Origin: an uncultured Bacteroidota bacterium
GTDB lineage: Bacteria; Bacteroidota; Bacteroidia; Bacteroidales; P3
Direction: 5' to 3'
Length of the DNA stretch: 64,000 nt
Assembly (NCBI GenBank): GCA_902800395.1
Contig: CADCEC010000001.1
Coordinates: 62,001-126,000 of the forward strand
Part shown: in pieces, positions 46,470 through 53,505 of the stretch
Layout: every line of letters begins with the position of its first letter
How positions within the stretch are numbered: position 1 is the stretch's first letter
Translations under genes and position numbers: made by a program
The notes under the pieces: generated by a model
Told to the model about the DNA's origin: nothing
The model's input: the letters and a program-made list of their open reading frames with translations, nothing else
Databases searched by the model: none

Positions 46470-47075
46470 CTAGAGTCCCGCGTCCTTGATGACGATGGCA
46501 ATGTTGTTGGCGAAGAGTTTCAAGGCGATGGCTAATAGAATAACACCGAAGAATTTACGCAGTACATACACCACCTCGTCGCCCAGCCACCGCTGAAGTT
46601 TTTTAAGCATGCGGATGACTACATAGTCGATGACGATATTCAGCAGAAGACCAATGAGAATGTTCACCGTGGCGTACTCGGCACGAAGGGAGAGAAGGGC
46701 GGTGATGGCACCGGGACCCGCAATGAGCGGGAAGGCCACTGGGACGATGGAGGCCCCCGAACCCATGCTTTCGTTCTTGATAAACTCGCGTCCCATCACC
46801 ATTTCAAGAGCCAGGAGGAAAAGCACAAAGGCTCCCGCTACAGCAAAGGAGTGAATGTCAATTCCGAAGAGGTTTAGCAATGCTTCGCCAGTGAAGAAGA
46901 AGACAAGGAATAGGCCCAGGGCTACACTGGTGGCCTGTAACGGCTTGATGTGTTTTCCGCTATCTTCCATGCTGATGAAAATGGGAATGGAACCCGTGAT
47001 ATCAATGATGGCGTACATCACGATGAAGACGCTGATAATCTGCAGAAAATCAATTTGACTAAAAAACTCTATCAT
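46470..47075 (-). CDS. MarC-family integral membrane protein
   Basis: A 201-residue protein with six predicted membrane helices (IISVFIVMYAIIDITGSIPIF, FFTGEALLNLFGI, SFAVAGAFVLFLLALEM, IVPVAFPLIAGPGAITALL, NILIGLLLNIVIDYVVI, FFGVILLAIALKLFANN). PLIAGPGAI is the family signature. The name comes from the E. coli mar locus but no transport role is established. ATG 47075 is chosen; a TTG 18 nt upstream is less likely. Confidence 0.92.
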   Translation of the reverse strand: MIEFFSQIDFLQIISVFIVMYAIIDITGSIPIFISMEDSGKHIKPLQATSVALGLFLVFFFTGEALLNLFGIDIHSFAVAGAFVLFLLALEMVMGREFIKNESMGSGASIVPVAFPLIAGPGAITALLSLRAEYATVNILIGLLLNIVIDYVVIRMLKKLQRWLGDEVVYVLRKFFGVILLAIALKLFANNIAIVIKDAGL

Positions 47076-47207
47076 AGATAAATACAATTTCAAATTTATT
47101 TTAACGTGATTCAGGGTAATTTATTGTGCCAATAGTCTCTGTTTTCTCAAAAAAAATATCGCTAAATTTTTTTTGGAAAACTTTGTTTTTATATTGAAAA
47201 ACTTTTG

Positions 47208-47215
47208 TATTTTTG
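47208..47215 (+). promoter_or_regulatory. -7 box TATTTTTG of the bamD operon
   Basis: TATTTTTGC, six nt before the bamD ATG. A TTTG lies 22 nt upstream. The leader would be nearly absent. Confidence 0.58.
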
Positions 47216-47221
47216 CAATTT

Positions 47222-48037
47222 ATGAAAAAAATGAAAAATATCCTTGGGGTTGCTGCAATGTGCTTATTCCTTGCGAGTTGTGGCGGGTATAACAAATTAC
47301 TCAACAGCAACGATTTTGATGGGAAGTATGTAGCGGCGATGAAATATTACAACGAGGGCAGCTACTCTCGGGCGGCACAGTTGTTCGAGAACCTGACGAT
47401 GTACTACCGCGGCAAGGAGAACGCAGAGAATATCGCATGGTACTACGGCATGTCGTTGTTGAAGGAGAAGGATTACTACATGGCAGGCTACCAGTTTAAA
47501 CGCTTTTCCAAGCAGTTTCCTTATAGTGAAAAACTGGAGGATGCGATGTACTATTCGGCCTATTGCAAGTATATGGACTCGCCGGAGTATAACCTCGACC
47601 AGTCGCAGACAAAAGAAGCTATTGAGGAGTTTGAACTGTTTGTCGAACGCTACCCCCGCAGCACGAGGATTCCTGAGGTGAACAGATGCTTGGACGAACT
47701 AAGGGGCAAATTAGTGAGAAAGGACTACGAGATTGCATACGGGTACTATTTCGTCGAAGAGTATCATGCGGCCTACGAGTCGTTCAGGCGCTTCCTGAAT
47801 CTCTATCCCGAAGCCGACATGCGTGAGGATGCCATGTACTACATGTTGGAGTCGAGTTTCCGCTATGCCATTAACAGCCGCGAGGATAAAATGTACGAAC
47901 GCTTGCAGCAGGTAGTCAACGACTTCGATAAGTTTAACAGCAGCTTCAACAACTCGAAATATATTGCTTTGGCGCAGGATATTTACACCAAGACTCGCGC
48001 CGCAATGGCACAATTGGAAACCAAGAAAGATAAATAA
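47222..48037 (+). CDS. bamD: Outer-membrane assembly lipoprotein BamD
   Basis: A 271-residue lipoprotein (lipobox LASC, Cys20) made of tetratricopeptide-like helices (YYNEGSYSRAAQLFENLTMYYRG, YMAGYQFKRFSKQFPYSE, AIEEFELFVERYPRS, AYESFRRFLNLYPEADMRED). With BamA it inserts beta-barrels such as those at 4793, 43671 and 60718. ATG 47222 gives MKKMKNILG. The order bamD, rpoZ-like, coaBC is conserved in Bacteroidetes. Confidence 0.94.
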   Translation: MKKMKNILGVAAMCLFLASCGGYNKLLNSNDFDGKYVAAMKYYNEGSYSRAAQLFENLTMYYRGKENAENIAWYYGMSLLKEKDYYMAGYQFKRFSKQFPYSEKLEDAMYYSAYCKYMDSPEYNLDQSQTKEAIEEFELFVERYPRSTRIPEVNRCLDELRGKLVRKDYEIAYGYYFVEEYHAAYESFRRFLNLYPEADMREDAMYYMLESSFRYAINSREDKMYERLQQVVNDFDKFNSSFNNSKYIALAQDIYTKTRAAMAQLETKKDK

Positions 48038-48086
48038 AAAAGTCAATCAATGCTGGAGGCATGTTCCACGCTAAAGGCATTAATAA

Positions 48087-48105
48087 CCCCACAAGAAGTG
48101 TGGGG
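48087..48105 (+). promoter_or_regulatory. Hairpin in the bamD-rpoZ gap
   Basis: 7-bp stem CCCCACA/TGTGGGG, loop AGAAG, no T-tract. It may act as an mRNA processing or stability element between the two genes. Confidence 0.4.
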
Positions 48106-48125
48106 ATGAAACAAATAAAAATACA

Positions 48126-48503
48126 ATGGAAGAAAAGAAAAAGAAAGTGGTGAACACCACCATTACCAGAAACACGGGCGACTTCAGCCAGGGAACTGAG
48201 AATATCTACGAGACCGTCGCTGTGCTGACCAAACGCGCCAACCAGATTGCAGCCGAGGAGAAACGCGAGCTCCACAACAAAATCGACGACTTCAAGTCGA
48301 ATAACGACACCGTCGACGAGATGTACGAGAACCGCGAGCAGATTGAGATTGTGCGTCGCTACGAGATGCAGCCCAAGCCTACCCTCGAAGCCACGGAGGA
48401 GTACCTTGAAGGCCAGATTTATTTCCGCAACCCCGCCAAGAACTCTCTGGAAGAGAAGCAGGCTGAGGCTATTGACGAGGAAATCAAACAGGTGGAAGGC
48501 TAA
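48126..48503 (+). CDS. rpoZ: RNA polymerase omega subunit, Bacteroidetes type
   Basis: A 125-residue protein. The segment NTTITRNTGDFSQGTENIYETVAVLTKRANQIAAEEK carries the omega core (NxYETVAxxxKRANQI), and the C-terminal part PTLEATEEYLEGQIYFRNPAK is typical of the Bacteroidetes form. It helps assemble RNA polymerase. It lies 3 nt before coaBC; this linkage is conserved in the phylum. Confidence 0.87.
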   Translation: MEEKKKKVVNTTITRNTGDFSQGTENIYETVAVLTKRANQIAAEEKRELHNKIDDFKSNNDTVDEMYENREQIEIVRRYEMQPKPTLEATEEYLEGQIYFRNPAKNSLEEKQAEAIDEEIKQVEG

Positions 48504-48506
48504 ACA

Positions 48507-49679
48507 ATGAAGATTGTCGTCGGCATCACGGGAGGTATCGCGGCTTACAAGGCGCCGGAATTGGTGCGTCTGCTGAAGAAAGCAGGGCACGAGGTGCGCT
48601 GTGCTGCAACGGAGCACGCGTTGGAGTTCGTTACGAGGGTAACCCTCGAGACCGTCTCGGGTGCGCCGCTCTATTCCGACCTCTTTGCCTCCGGCCGCAC
48701 CGAGCATATCTCACTCAAGGACTGGGGAGAGATGCTCGTGGTGGCTCCCGCCACCGCCAATATCATCGGCAAGGTGGCAGGGGGTATCGCTGACGATGCC
48801 TTAAGTACCCTCTTGTTGGCCTTCTCCGGCAAGCCCGTTATCATGGCTCCCGCCATGAATTGCGAGATGTGGGCGCATCCTGCTGTGCAACGTAATGTCG
48901 AGACGCTGAAAGGGTGGGGCATATGTATGGTCGGTCCCGAAGAGGGTGAATTGGCCTGCGGTGTGAACGGTATGGGACGTATGGCAGAGCCGGAACAAAT
49001 CGCTGACGCGATTTGCACGATGGCAGCTGGGAGGCTTGCAGGCCAACGCTGGCTGGTGACAGCAGGACCAACGTATGAAAGGATTGATTCCGTTCGCTTT
49101 ATAGGCAATTACAGTAGCGGCAAGATGGGCTTCGCTTTGGCAGAGGCTTTGGCCGAACAAGGTGCCGAGGTGGAACTGGTTACGGGGCCAACCTATTTGA
49201 ACGTATCAACGTATCAACGTATCAGCCTCCATCGCGTGGAGAGTGCCCGCGAGATGTATTCCGCCGCCACCGAGGTATTTCCCCGCTGCAACGGAGCCAT
49301 CCTCTCCGCCGCTGTGGCTGACTACCGTCCGGCGGAATGTGCCGACCACAAGCTCAAGAAAAACGGCAACGAAGGCATGCACCTCGACCTGGTACAGAAT
49401 CCCGATATCCTGGCCACGCTTGGCAGCATGAAAACCGATAAGCAGACGCTGGTGGGCTTCGCACTCGAGACCGACAACGAAGAGACCAACGCTCAACGCA
49501 AGTTGGAAAAGAAGAACCTCGACTTTGTCGTCCTCAACTCGCTGCGCGACAAAGGTGCCGGCTTTGGCGTCGACACCAACAAGGTGACCATCATAGCCCG
49601 CGACGGGAGCAAGACGGAAAGCCCCCTGCTCAGCAAAAAAGAAGTGGCACGGCTTATTATTGAAACAATAACTCCTTAA
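48507..49679 (+). CDS. coaBC: Bifunctional phosphopantothenoylcysteine decarboxylase/synthetase
   Basis: A 390-residue two-domain enzyme of coenzyme A synthesis. The N-terminal FMN-dependent decarboxylase (CoaC, 1-180) has KIVVGITGGIAAYKA, VAPATANIIGKVAGGIADD, PAMNCEMW and the Cys of the substrate clamp in ELACGVNGMGRMAEP. The C-terminal synthetase (CoaB) has TAGPTYERIDSVRFIGNYSSGKMG and AAVADYRP. An octamer repeat (49200-49224) encodes NVSTYQRIS in the loop after the TGPTYL motif, normally a variable region. Confidence 0.96.
   Translation: MKIVVGITGGIAAYKAPELVRLLKKAGHEVRCAATEHALEFVTRVTLETVSGAPLYSDLFASGRTEHISLKDWGEMLVVAPATANIIGKVAGGIADDALSTLLLAFSGKPVIMAPAMNCEMWAHPAVQRNVETLKGWGICMVGPEEGELACGVNGMGRMAEPEQIADAICTMAAGRLAGQRWLVTAGPTYERIDSVRFIGNYSSGKMGFALAEALAEQGAEVELVTGPTYLNVSTYQRISLHRVESAREMYSAATEVFPRCNGAILSAAVADYRPAECADHKLKKNGNEGMHLDLVQNPDILATLGSMKTDKQTLVGFALETDNEETNAQRKLEKKNLDFVVLNSLRDKGAGFGVDTNKVTIIARDGSKTESPLLSKKEVARLIIETITP
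49200..49224. repeat. AACGTATC octamer repeat inside coaBC
   Basis: Three perfect 8-nt copies of AACGTATC in frame (24 nt). Confidence 0.93.
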
Positions 49680-49705
49680 TGTCCTTAACGACTCTAAAAC
49701 CATCA

Positions 49706-50683
49706 ATGAAGAAACTATCCATCATCGCCATTATACTGGCCTCCGTGGCAATTGCCGGCGAGGCCTTTATTTTCGCCACCCAGAAAGAGAAGAACGACGA
49801 CGAGATTCTCACTCGCGCCATACGTGCCGACTATCGTGTCTATGCGCCACCGATGCCAGATACACTTTATTTCTGCGGCGAACGTGTGCCGCTGAACCTG
49901 TGGTATGTCCGCGAGGGACTGGACCGCGAGTTGGTATCCAATATGTATTACCAGAGCAGCACACTCTTCATCATCAAGCGCGCTACCCGTGTCTTCCCCA
50001 CCATCGAGCGTATTCTCAAGGAGGAGGGAGTGCCGCTGGATATGAAGTACCTCTGCGTCATCGAGAGCAGCCTGCAGAATGCAACCTCTCCTGCCGGTGC
50101 CCAAGGCTACTGGCAGTTTATGAAAGCCACAGGACAGAAATACGGGTTGGAGATTAACGACGAGATTGACATGCGCAACGACCTCGAAGCCGCCACGCAC
50201 GCCGCCTGCCAGTACCTCAAATACCTCAAACGCCGTTTGGGTAACTGGACCAACGCCGCCGCTGCCTACAACTGCGGAGAGGGGGGGCTTGAGAAGCGTC
50301 TCACCAACCAGCAGCAGAAGAGTTACTACGACCTGCTACTCAATAAGGAAACACAGCGTTATGTCTACCGCATCCTTGCCCTCAAGCTCATTATGCAGCA
50401 CCCGCAGGACTACGGCTATACCGTGCGCCGCTGCGACACCTATCCTGAGCTTCCCTATGAAGAGGTGACCCTCAGCGGCAAGGATGTCGACCTCGTGCAG
50501 TTCGCCGTCGACCACGGCACCAGCTACAAGATGCTACGTACCATGAATCCTTGGCTGCAGACCGACAAACTGAAGAACAAAGCCGGCAAAACATACAAGG
50601 TTCGTATCCCTATTAAGAAAGGCACCGAATACAATACTATCACCAAAGGGAAACACGACACCACGGTGATAGAGAGAATATAA
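49706..50683 (+). CDS. Membrane-bound lytic murein transglycosylase (MltD-like)
   Basis: A 325-residue exported protein with an N-terminal signal or anchor (LSIIAIILASVAIAGEAFIF). The SLT domain carries the catalytic Glu120 in CVIESSLQNATSPAGAQGYWQFM and the AAAAYNCGEGG motif. The C-terminal part (DLVQFAVDHGTSYKMLRTMNPWL ... GKTYKVRIP) is LysM-like. It cleaves the glycan backbone of peptidoglycan. The start ATG is 27 nt after the coaBC stop. Confidence 0.92.
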   Translation: MKKLSIIAIILASVAIAGEAFIFATQKEKNDDEILTRAIRADYRVYAPPMPDTLYFCGERVPLNLWYVREGLDRELVSNMYYQSSTLFIIKRATRVFPTIERILKEEGVPLDMKYLCVIESSLQNATSPAGAQGYWQFMKATGQKYGLEINDEIDMRNDLEAATHAACQYLKYLKRRLGNWTNAAAAYNCGEGGLEKRLTNQQQKSYYDLLLNKETQRYVYRILALKLIMQHPQDYGYTVRRCDTYPELPYEEVTLSGKDVDLVQFAVDHGTSYKMLRTMNPWLQTDKLKNKAGKTYKVRIPIKKGTEYNTITKGKHDTTVIERI

Positions 50684-50718
50684 AAAATTAAGTAACCAAA
50701 CTTGGTCACTTAATTTTT
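50683..50718. terminator. Bidirectional Rho-independent terminator
   Basis: A long A/T-flanked stem, AAAAATTAAGTAACCAA with TTGGTCACTTAATTTTT (one mismatch) and a 2-nt loop. It has T-tracts in both directions and lies between the convergent transglycosylase and PepC genes. Confidence 0.85.
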
Positions 50719-50737
50719 ATCTATATCCTAAAACATA

Positions 50738-52162
50738 TTACTCCTCCGGGGCGAACATCGGGTCCCAGGCGGGGAGCATGATGGGGGTCTGGTCCATCAT
50801 GGCGCGGATGTTGGCGGGGATGTATTTCTCCTCGAGCACCACGCGGAACATATACTCGTTGAACCAGTCGTTGGTCATGATGAGATTGCCCTGCCAGCCG
50901 TAGTTGGGGCCCCAGCTGTTCTCTACCATCCACTTCACAGGCTTGCCCTCCTTGTCGAGGTCGACGGCGCAGAGGGTCATGGCGTGGCTTGAGCCGCTGG
51001 CGAAGGTGGCCACGCGCTGCTTCTTGTCCATGCCGAAGGTGGTACCCATCAGACTCTCATAGTCGTAGTTGTTCATGTCCATCAGGCCGTTGTCGCGGTT
51101 GAGGAATTTTCCCACATCGCAGCTGAAGTACATCATGGTGCTGTCCTTGATGCTGGCGATGCACATGGGGGCGATGTCCTCCATGGGCAGGTTGAGGTAG
51201 CGCCAGTTCTGGCCGTCGTAGACGTGGCGATCATACTGTATTTCATACACTTTGTAGTATTCGCGGGTGGGGTCGTTCATCACCATGTAGTACTTCGAGA
51301 AGTCGGTCTTGGCGAATTTCTCGTAGAACTCCATCGGGGTGTAGCTCTTGGTCTCCACAATCTCGCCCTTGGCGTCCTTCTGCTGCCAAGTGAACTGTGC
51401 GGGAGGCTCGCCCATGGTGAGGGCCAGCATGCGGTAGATGGTGCCGAGCATCTCGGTCTTCTTCTGCTGCAGCTTCTGCGGGGTCATGCCTTTCTGGGCG
51501 GCCATCTCGCGCAGGGCGAGGCCGTCTTCGCGGAGCTTGAGGGCGATGAGGTTGCTGATGCTGGAGGTGTTGTTGGTGTTGTAGGTCTCGGGCATCACGT
51601 CGCTGGGCACGAGGCCGTACTTGGCGATAAGGTTGGCCACACCAGTGAACTGGCCGCCGTCGCCGATGGGGTTCTTGAAGAGCCATTGCACCTCCTGGTC
51701 GTCGATGGGTTTCTTGTAGGTGTCGATCATCGCTTGCAGGAAGAGGTTGCTCTTCTCCAGCTGGTCGTAGAAGAAGAGGTAGGCCTGCGAGAACTGGAAG
51801 TCGGCGGGCAGGTTGTGGTGGCGGATGGCCTGGTTGCGCAGCACGTTCATGCCGGTGAACATCCAGCAGCGGCCACTCGACTTCTGGTCTGTCACGGCCT
51901 TGCTGACGACGCGGTTCGAGAAGTGCGAGTCGAACTTGGTGGCATTCTCGTAGTTCATGGCCAGTTTGGCGGGGCTGTTGTTCACCATGATGTTGCGGAG
52001 TGCCTTGTCGCTGGCTGAGCCGCCGAAGCCTTTCTTCATCTGCTGCATCATCTCGGTGGTGATGCCGCCGTTGTACTGCTCCTGTTGTTTCTTTTTCTGT
52101 GCCGTCGCTGTGCCGAAAATCAGCAGTGAAGCGATGGCTAAAGCAATGAGTCTTACTTTCAT
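50738..52162 (-). CDS. pepC: Secreted aminopeptidase C/bleomycin hydrolase (C1B peptidase)
   Basis: A 474-residue papain-fold peptidase with signal peptide (IALAIASLLIFGTATAQ). The catalytic Cys99 is in DQKSSGRCWMFTG, His in ASGSSHAMTLCAV and Asn in MVENSWGPNYG. The architecture (long insert with helical hook, C-terminal tail) is that of bleomycin hydrolase/PepC, which form hexameric self-compartmentalised aminopeptidases; these are usually cytosolic, while this one is exported. It is closer to classical PepC than the protein at 20103. Confidence 0.94.
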   Translation of the reverse strand: MKVRLIALAIASLLIFGTATAQKKKQQEQYNGGITTEMMQQMKKGFGGSASDKALRNIMVNNSPAKLAMNYENATKFDSHFSNRVVSKAVTDQKSSGRCWMFTGMNVLRNQAIRHHNLPADFQFSQAYLFFYDQLEKSNLFLQAMIDTYKKPIDDQEVQWLFKNPIGDGGQFTGVANLIAKYGLVPSDVMPETYNTNNTSSISNLIALKLREDGLALREMAAQKGMTPQKLQQKKTEMLGTIYRMLALTMGEPPAQFTWQQKDAKGEIVETKSYTPMEFYEKFAKTDFSKYYMVMNDPTREYYKVYEIQYDRHVYDGQNWRYLNLPMEDIAPMCIASIKDSTMMYFSCDVGKFLNRDNGLMDMNNYDYESLMGTTFGMDKKQRVATFASGSSHAMTLCAVDLDKEGKPVKWMVENSWGPNYGWQGNLIMTNDWFNEYMFRVVLEEKYIPANIRAMMDQTPIMLPAWDPMFAPEE

Positions 52163-52190
52163 ATTATAATGATTTTATTATTTCGCGGTG

Positions 52191-52198
52191 CAAAAATA
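52191..52198 (-). promoter_or_regulatory. -7 box TATTTTTG of the secreted PepC gene
   Basis: Minus-strand TATTTTTGC, 28 nt before the ATG at 52162, divergent from the peroxidase promoter. Confidence 0.62.
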
Positions 52199-52230
52199 CA
52201 ATTTATTTCTGACATATCGGAAATAATCTG

Positions 52231-52238
52231 TACTTTTG
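52231..52238 (+). promoter_or_regulatory. -7 box TACTTTTG of the peroxidase gene
   Basis: TACTTTTGC, 27 nt before the ATG at 52266. The -33 position is TTCTG-like and weak. Confidence 0.6.
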
Positions 52239-52265
52239 CACCCCGAAAAACAAAAAAACACGGAA

Positions 52266-52817
52266 ATGAAACACATGAAACTTATTGCTATGGTGCTGAC
52301 GACCATGATGCTCTTCGTCGCCTGCGACAAGAACGATGACAAGACAGAAAACAAGGACAATATCTACCAGTTCAAAGTCCTCGACGGACAGGGCGATAGC
52401 GTCTCCCTCGCTACCTACGAAGGCCAGGTGCTTCTGGTGGTCAATACCGCCACGCAGTGCGGATACACCCCTCAGTATGAGGACCTCGAGCGCATCTATG
52501 AGACCTACCGCGACCAGGGTTTCACCATCCTCGACTTCCCCTGCAACCAGTTCGGCAGCCAAGCCCCTGGCTCCTATGACGATATTCACAATTTCTGTAC
52601 CTCCACATATAACATCACCTTCCCACAGTTCGCTAAAATTAACGTCAACGGTGCCAACGCCTCGCCTCTCTACGTTTGGCTCAAGAGTAAGAAGCCCGGC
52701 GACATCCCCTGGAACTTCACCAAGTTCCTCATCGACCGCGAAGGCAACGTGGTGTCGCGTTTCAGTCACGCCTCCTCGATGACCGCTATGGAAAACGCCA
52801 TCCAAGCCCAATTGTAG
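52266..52817 (+). CDS. Glutathione peroxidase-like lipoprotein
   Basis: The protein has 183 residues. The first 20 are a lipoprotein signal (MMLFVAC, Cys20). The thioredoxin-fold peroxidase domain has the catalytic Cys65 in VVNTATQCGYTPQY, Gln in FPCNQFG and Trp in IPWNFTKF. Such enzymes reduce peroxides, usually with thioredoxin rather than glutathione in bacteria. The lipid anchor puts it on a membrane facing the periplasm or surface, which differs from the common cytosolic form. Confidence 0.93.
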   Translation: MKHMKLIAMVLTTMMLFVACDKNDDKTENKDNIYQFKVLDGQGDSVSLATYEGQVLLVVNTATQCGYTPQYEDLERIYETYRDQGFTILDFPCNQFGSQAPGSYDDIHNFCTSTYNITFPQFAKINVNGANASPLYVWLKSKKPGDIPWNFTKFLIDREGNVVSRFSHASSMTAMENAIQAQL

Positions 52818-52914
52818 CCCCTACCAACTCAGTTGGAGTGGGGTAGGGAATGGGATGAACCCCATTTCAACAGACGGTGAAAAAAAACTTTTTTTACATT
52901 CGCGAAAAAAAGTG

Positions 52915-52922
52915 TATTTTTG
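52915..52922 (+). promoter_or_regulatory. -7 box TATTTTTG of the acyltransferase gene
   Basis: TATTTTTGC, nine nt before the ATG at 52932. Confidence 0.6.
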
Positions 52923-52931
52923 CATTTCGTT

Positions 52932-53492
52932 ATGAAGAAAATCTGGATAGTAATAGCGAAACTCGGTGGATGGAGGTTTATTCTACCTGACAGGGCTTCG
53001 CGTCCCGAATTGGAACGGTGTGTTTTTGCCGTCGCTCCACACACGTCTGTGGTTGATTATCTGGTAGGTACGGCTTATCTGTGGCAGGTCTGCTCCAACG
53101 GTAAGATATTCATTAAAAAAGAGTTTTTCAAGGGGCCGTTGGGGCCCATTCTGCGCCATCTGGGATGCATTTCGATAGACCGCGGCAACCGAAAAAATGA
53201 TATGGTGGGAGCCGCTGTGAAAGAGTTCGCCAAAGGCGAGCCTCTCTCCATCGCCATCACGCCTGAGGGCTCTCGTAAGCCTGTACATCGTTGGAAACGT
53301 GGTTTCTGGGAGATTGCCCATCAGGCAGGTGTGCCTATCGTACCGGCATTCCTCGATTTTCGGAATAAAAAAATCTATCTCGGCGAGACGATGTGGACCA
53401 CCGACGATCATGAGGCTGATATCCAGAAGATTCGCAGTCTCTTCAAGAAGGAGATGGCGAAACGACCCGAGAATTTTATTGAAGTGGAATAA
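52932..53492 (+). CDS. 1-acylglycerol-3-phosphate O-acyltransferase-like protein
   Basis: A 186-residue PlsC-type acyltransferase. The catalytic HX4D motif is APHTSVVDY (His37, Asp42); IDRGNR and the glycerol-phosphate-binding TPEGSRKPVHRWKRGFWEIA follow. It is shorter than most PlsC and is close to the small acyltransferases linked to ornithine-lipid or phospholipid synthesis. It probably acts at the cytoplasmic face of the inner membrane. It lies 13 nt before purL, so cotranscription is possible. Confidence 0.88.
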   Translation: MKKIWIVIAKLGGWRFILPDRASRPELERCVFAVAPHTSVVDYLVGTAYLWQVCSNGKIFIKKEFFKGPLGPILRHLGCISIDRGNRKNDMVGAAVKEFAKGEPLSIAITPEGSRKPVHRWKRGFWEIAHQAGVPIVPAFLDFRNKKIYLGETMWTTDDHEADIQKIRSLFKKEMAKRPENFIEVE

Positions 53493-53505
53493 AAAAATCA
53501 ACATA

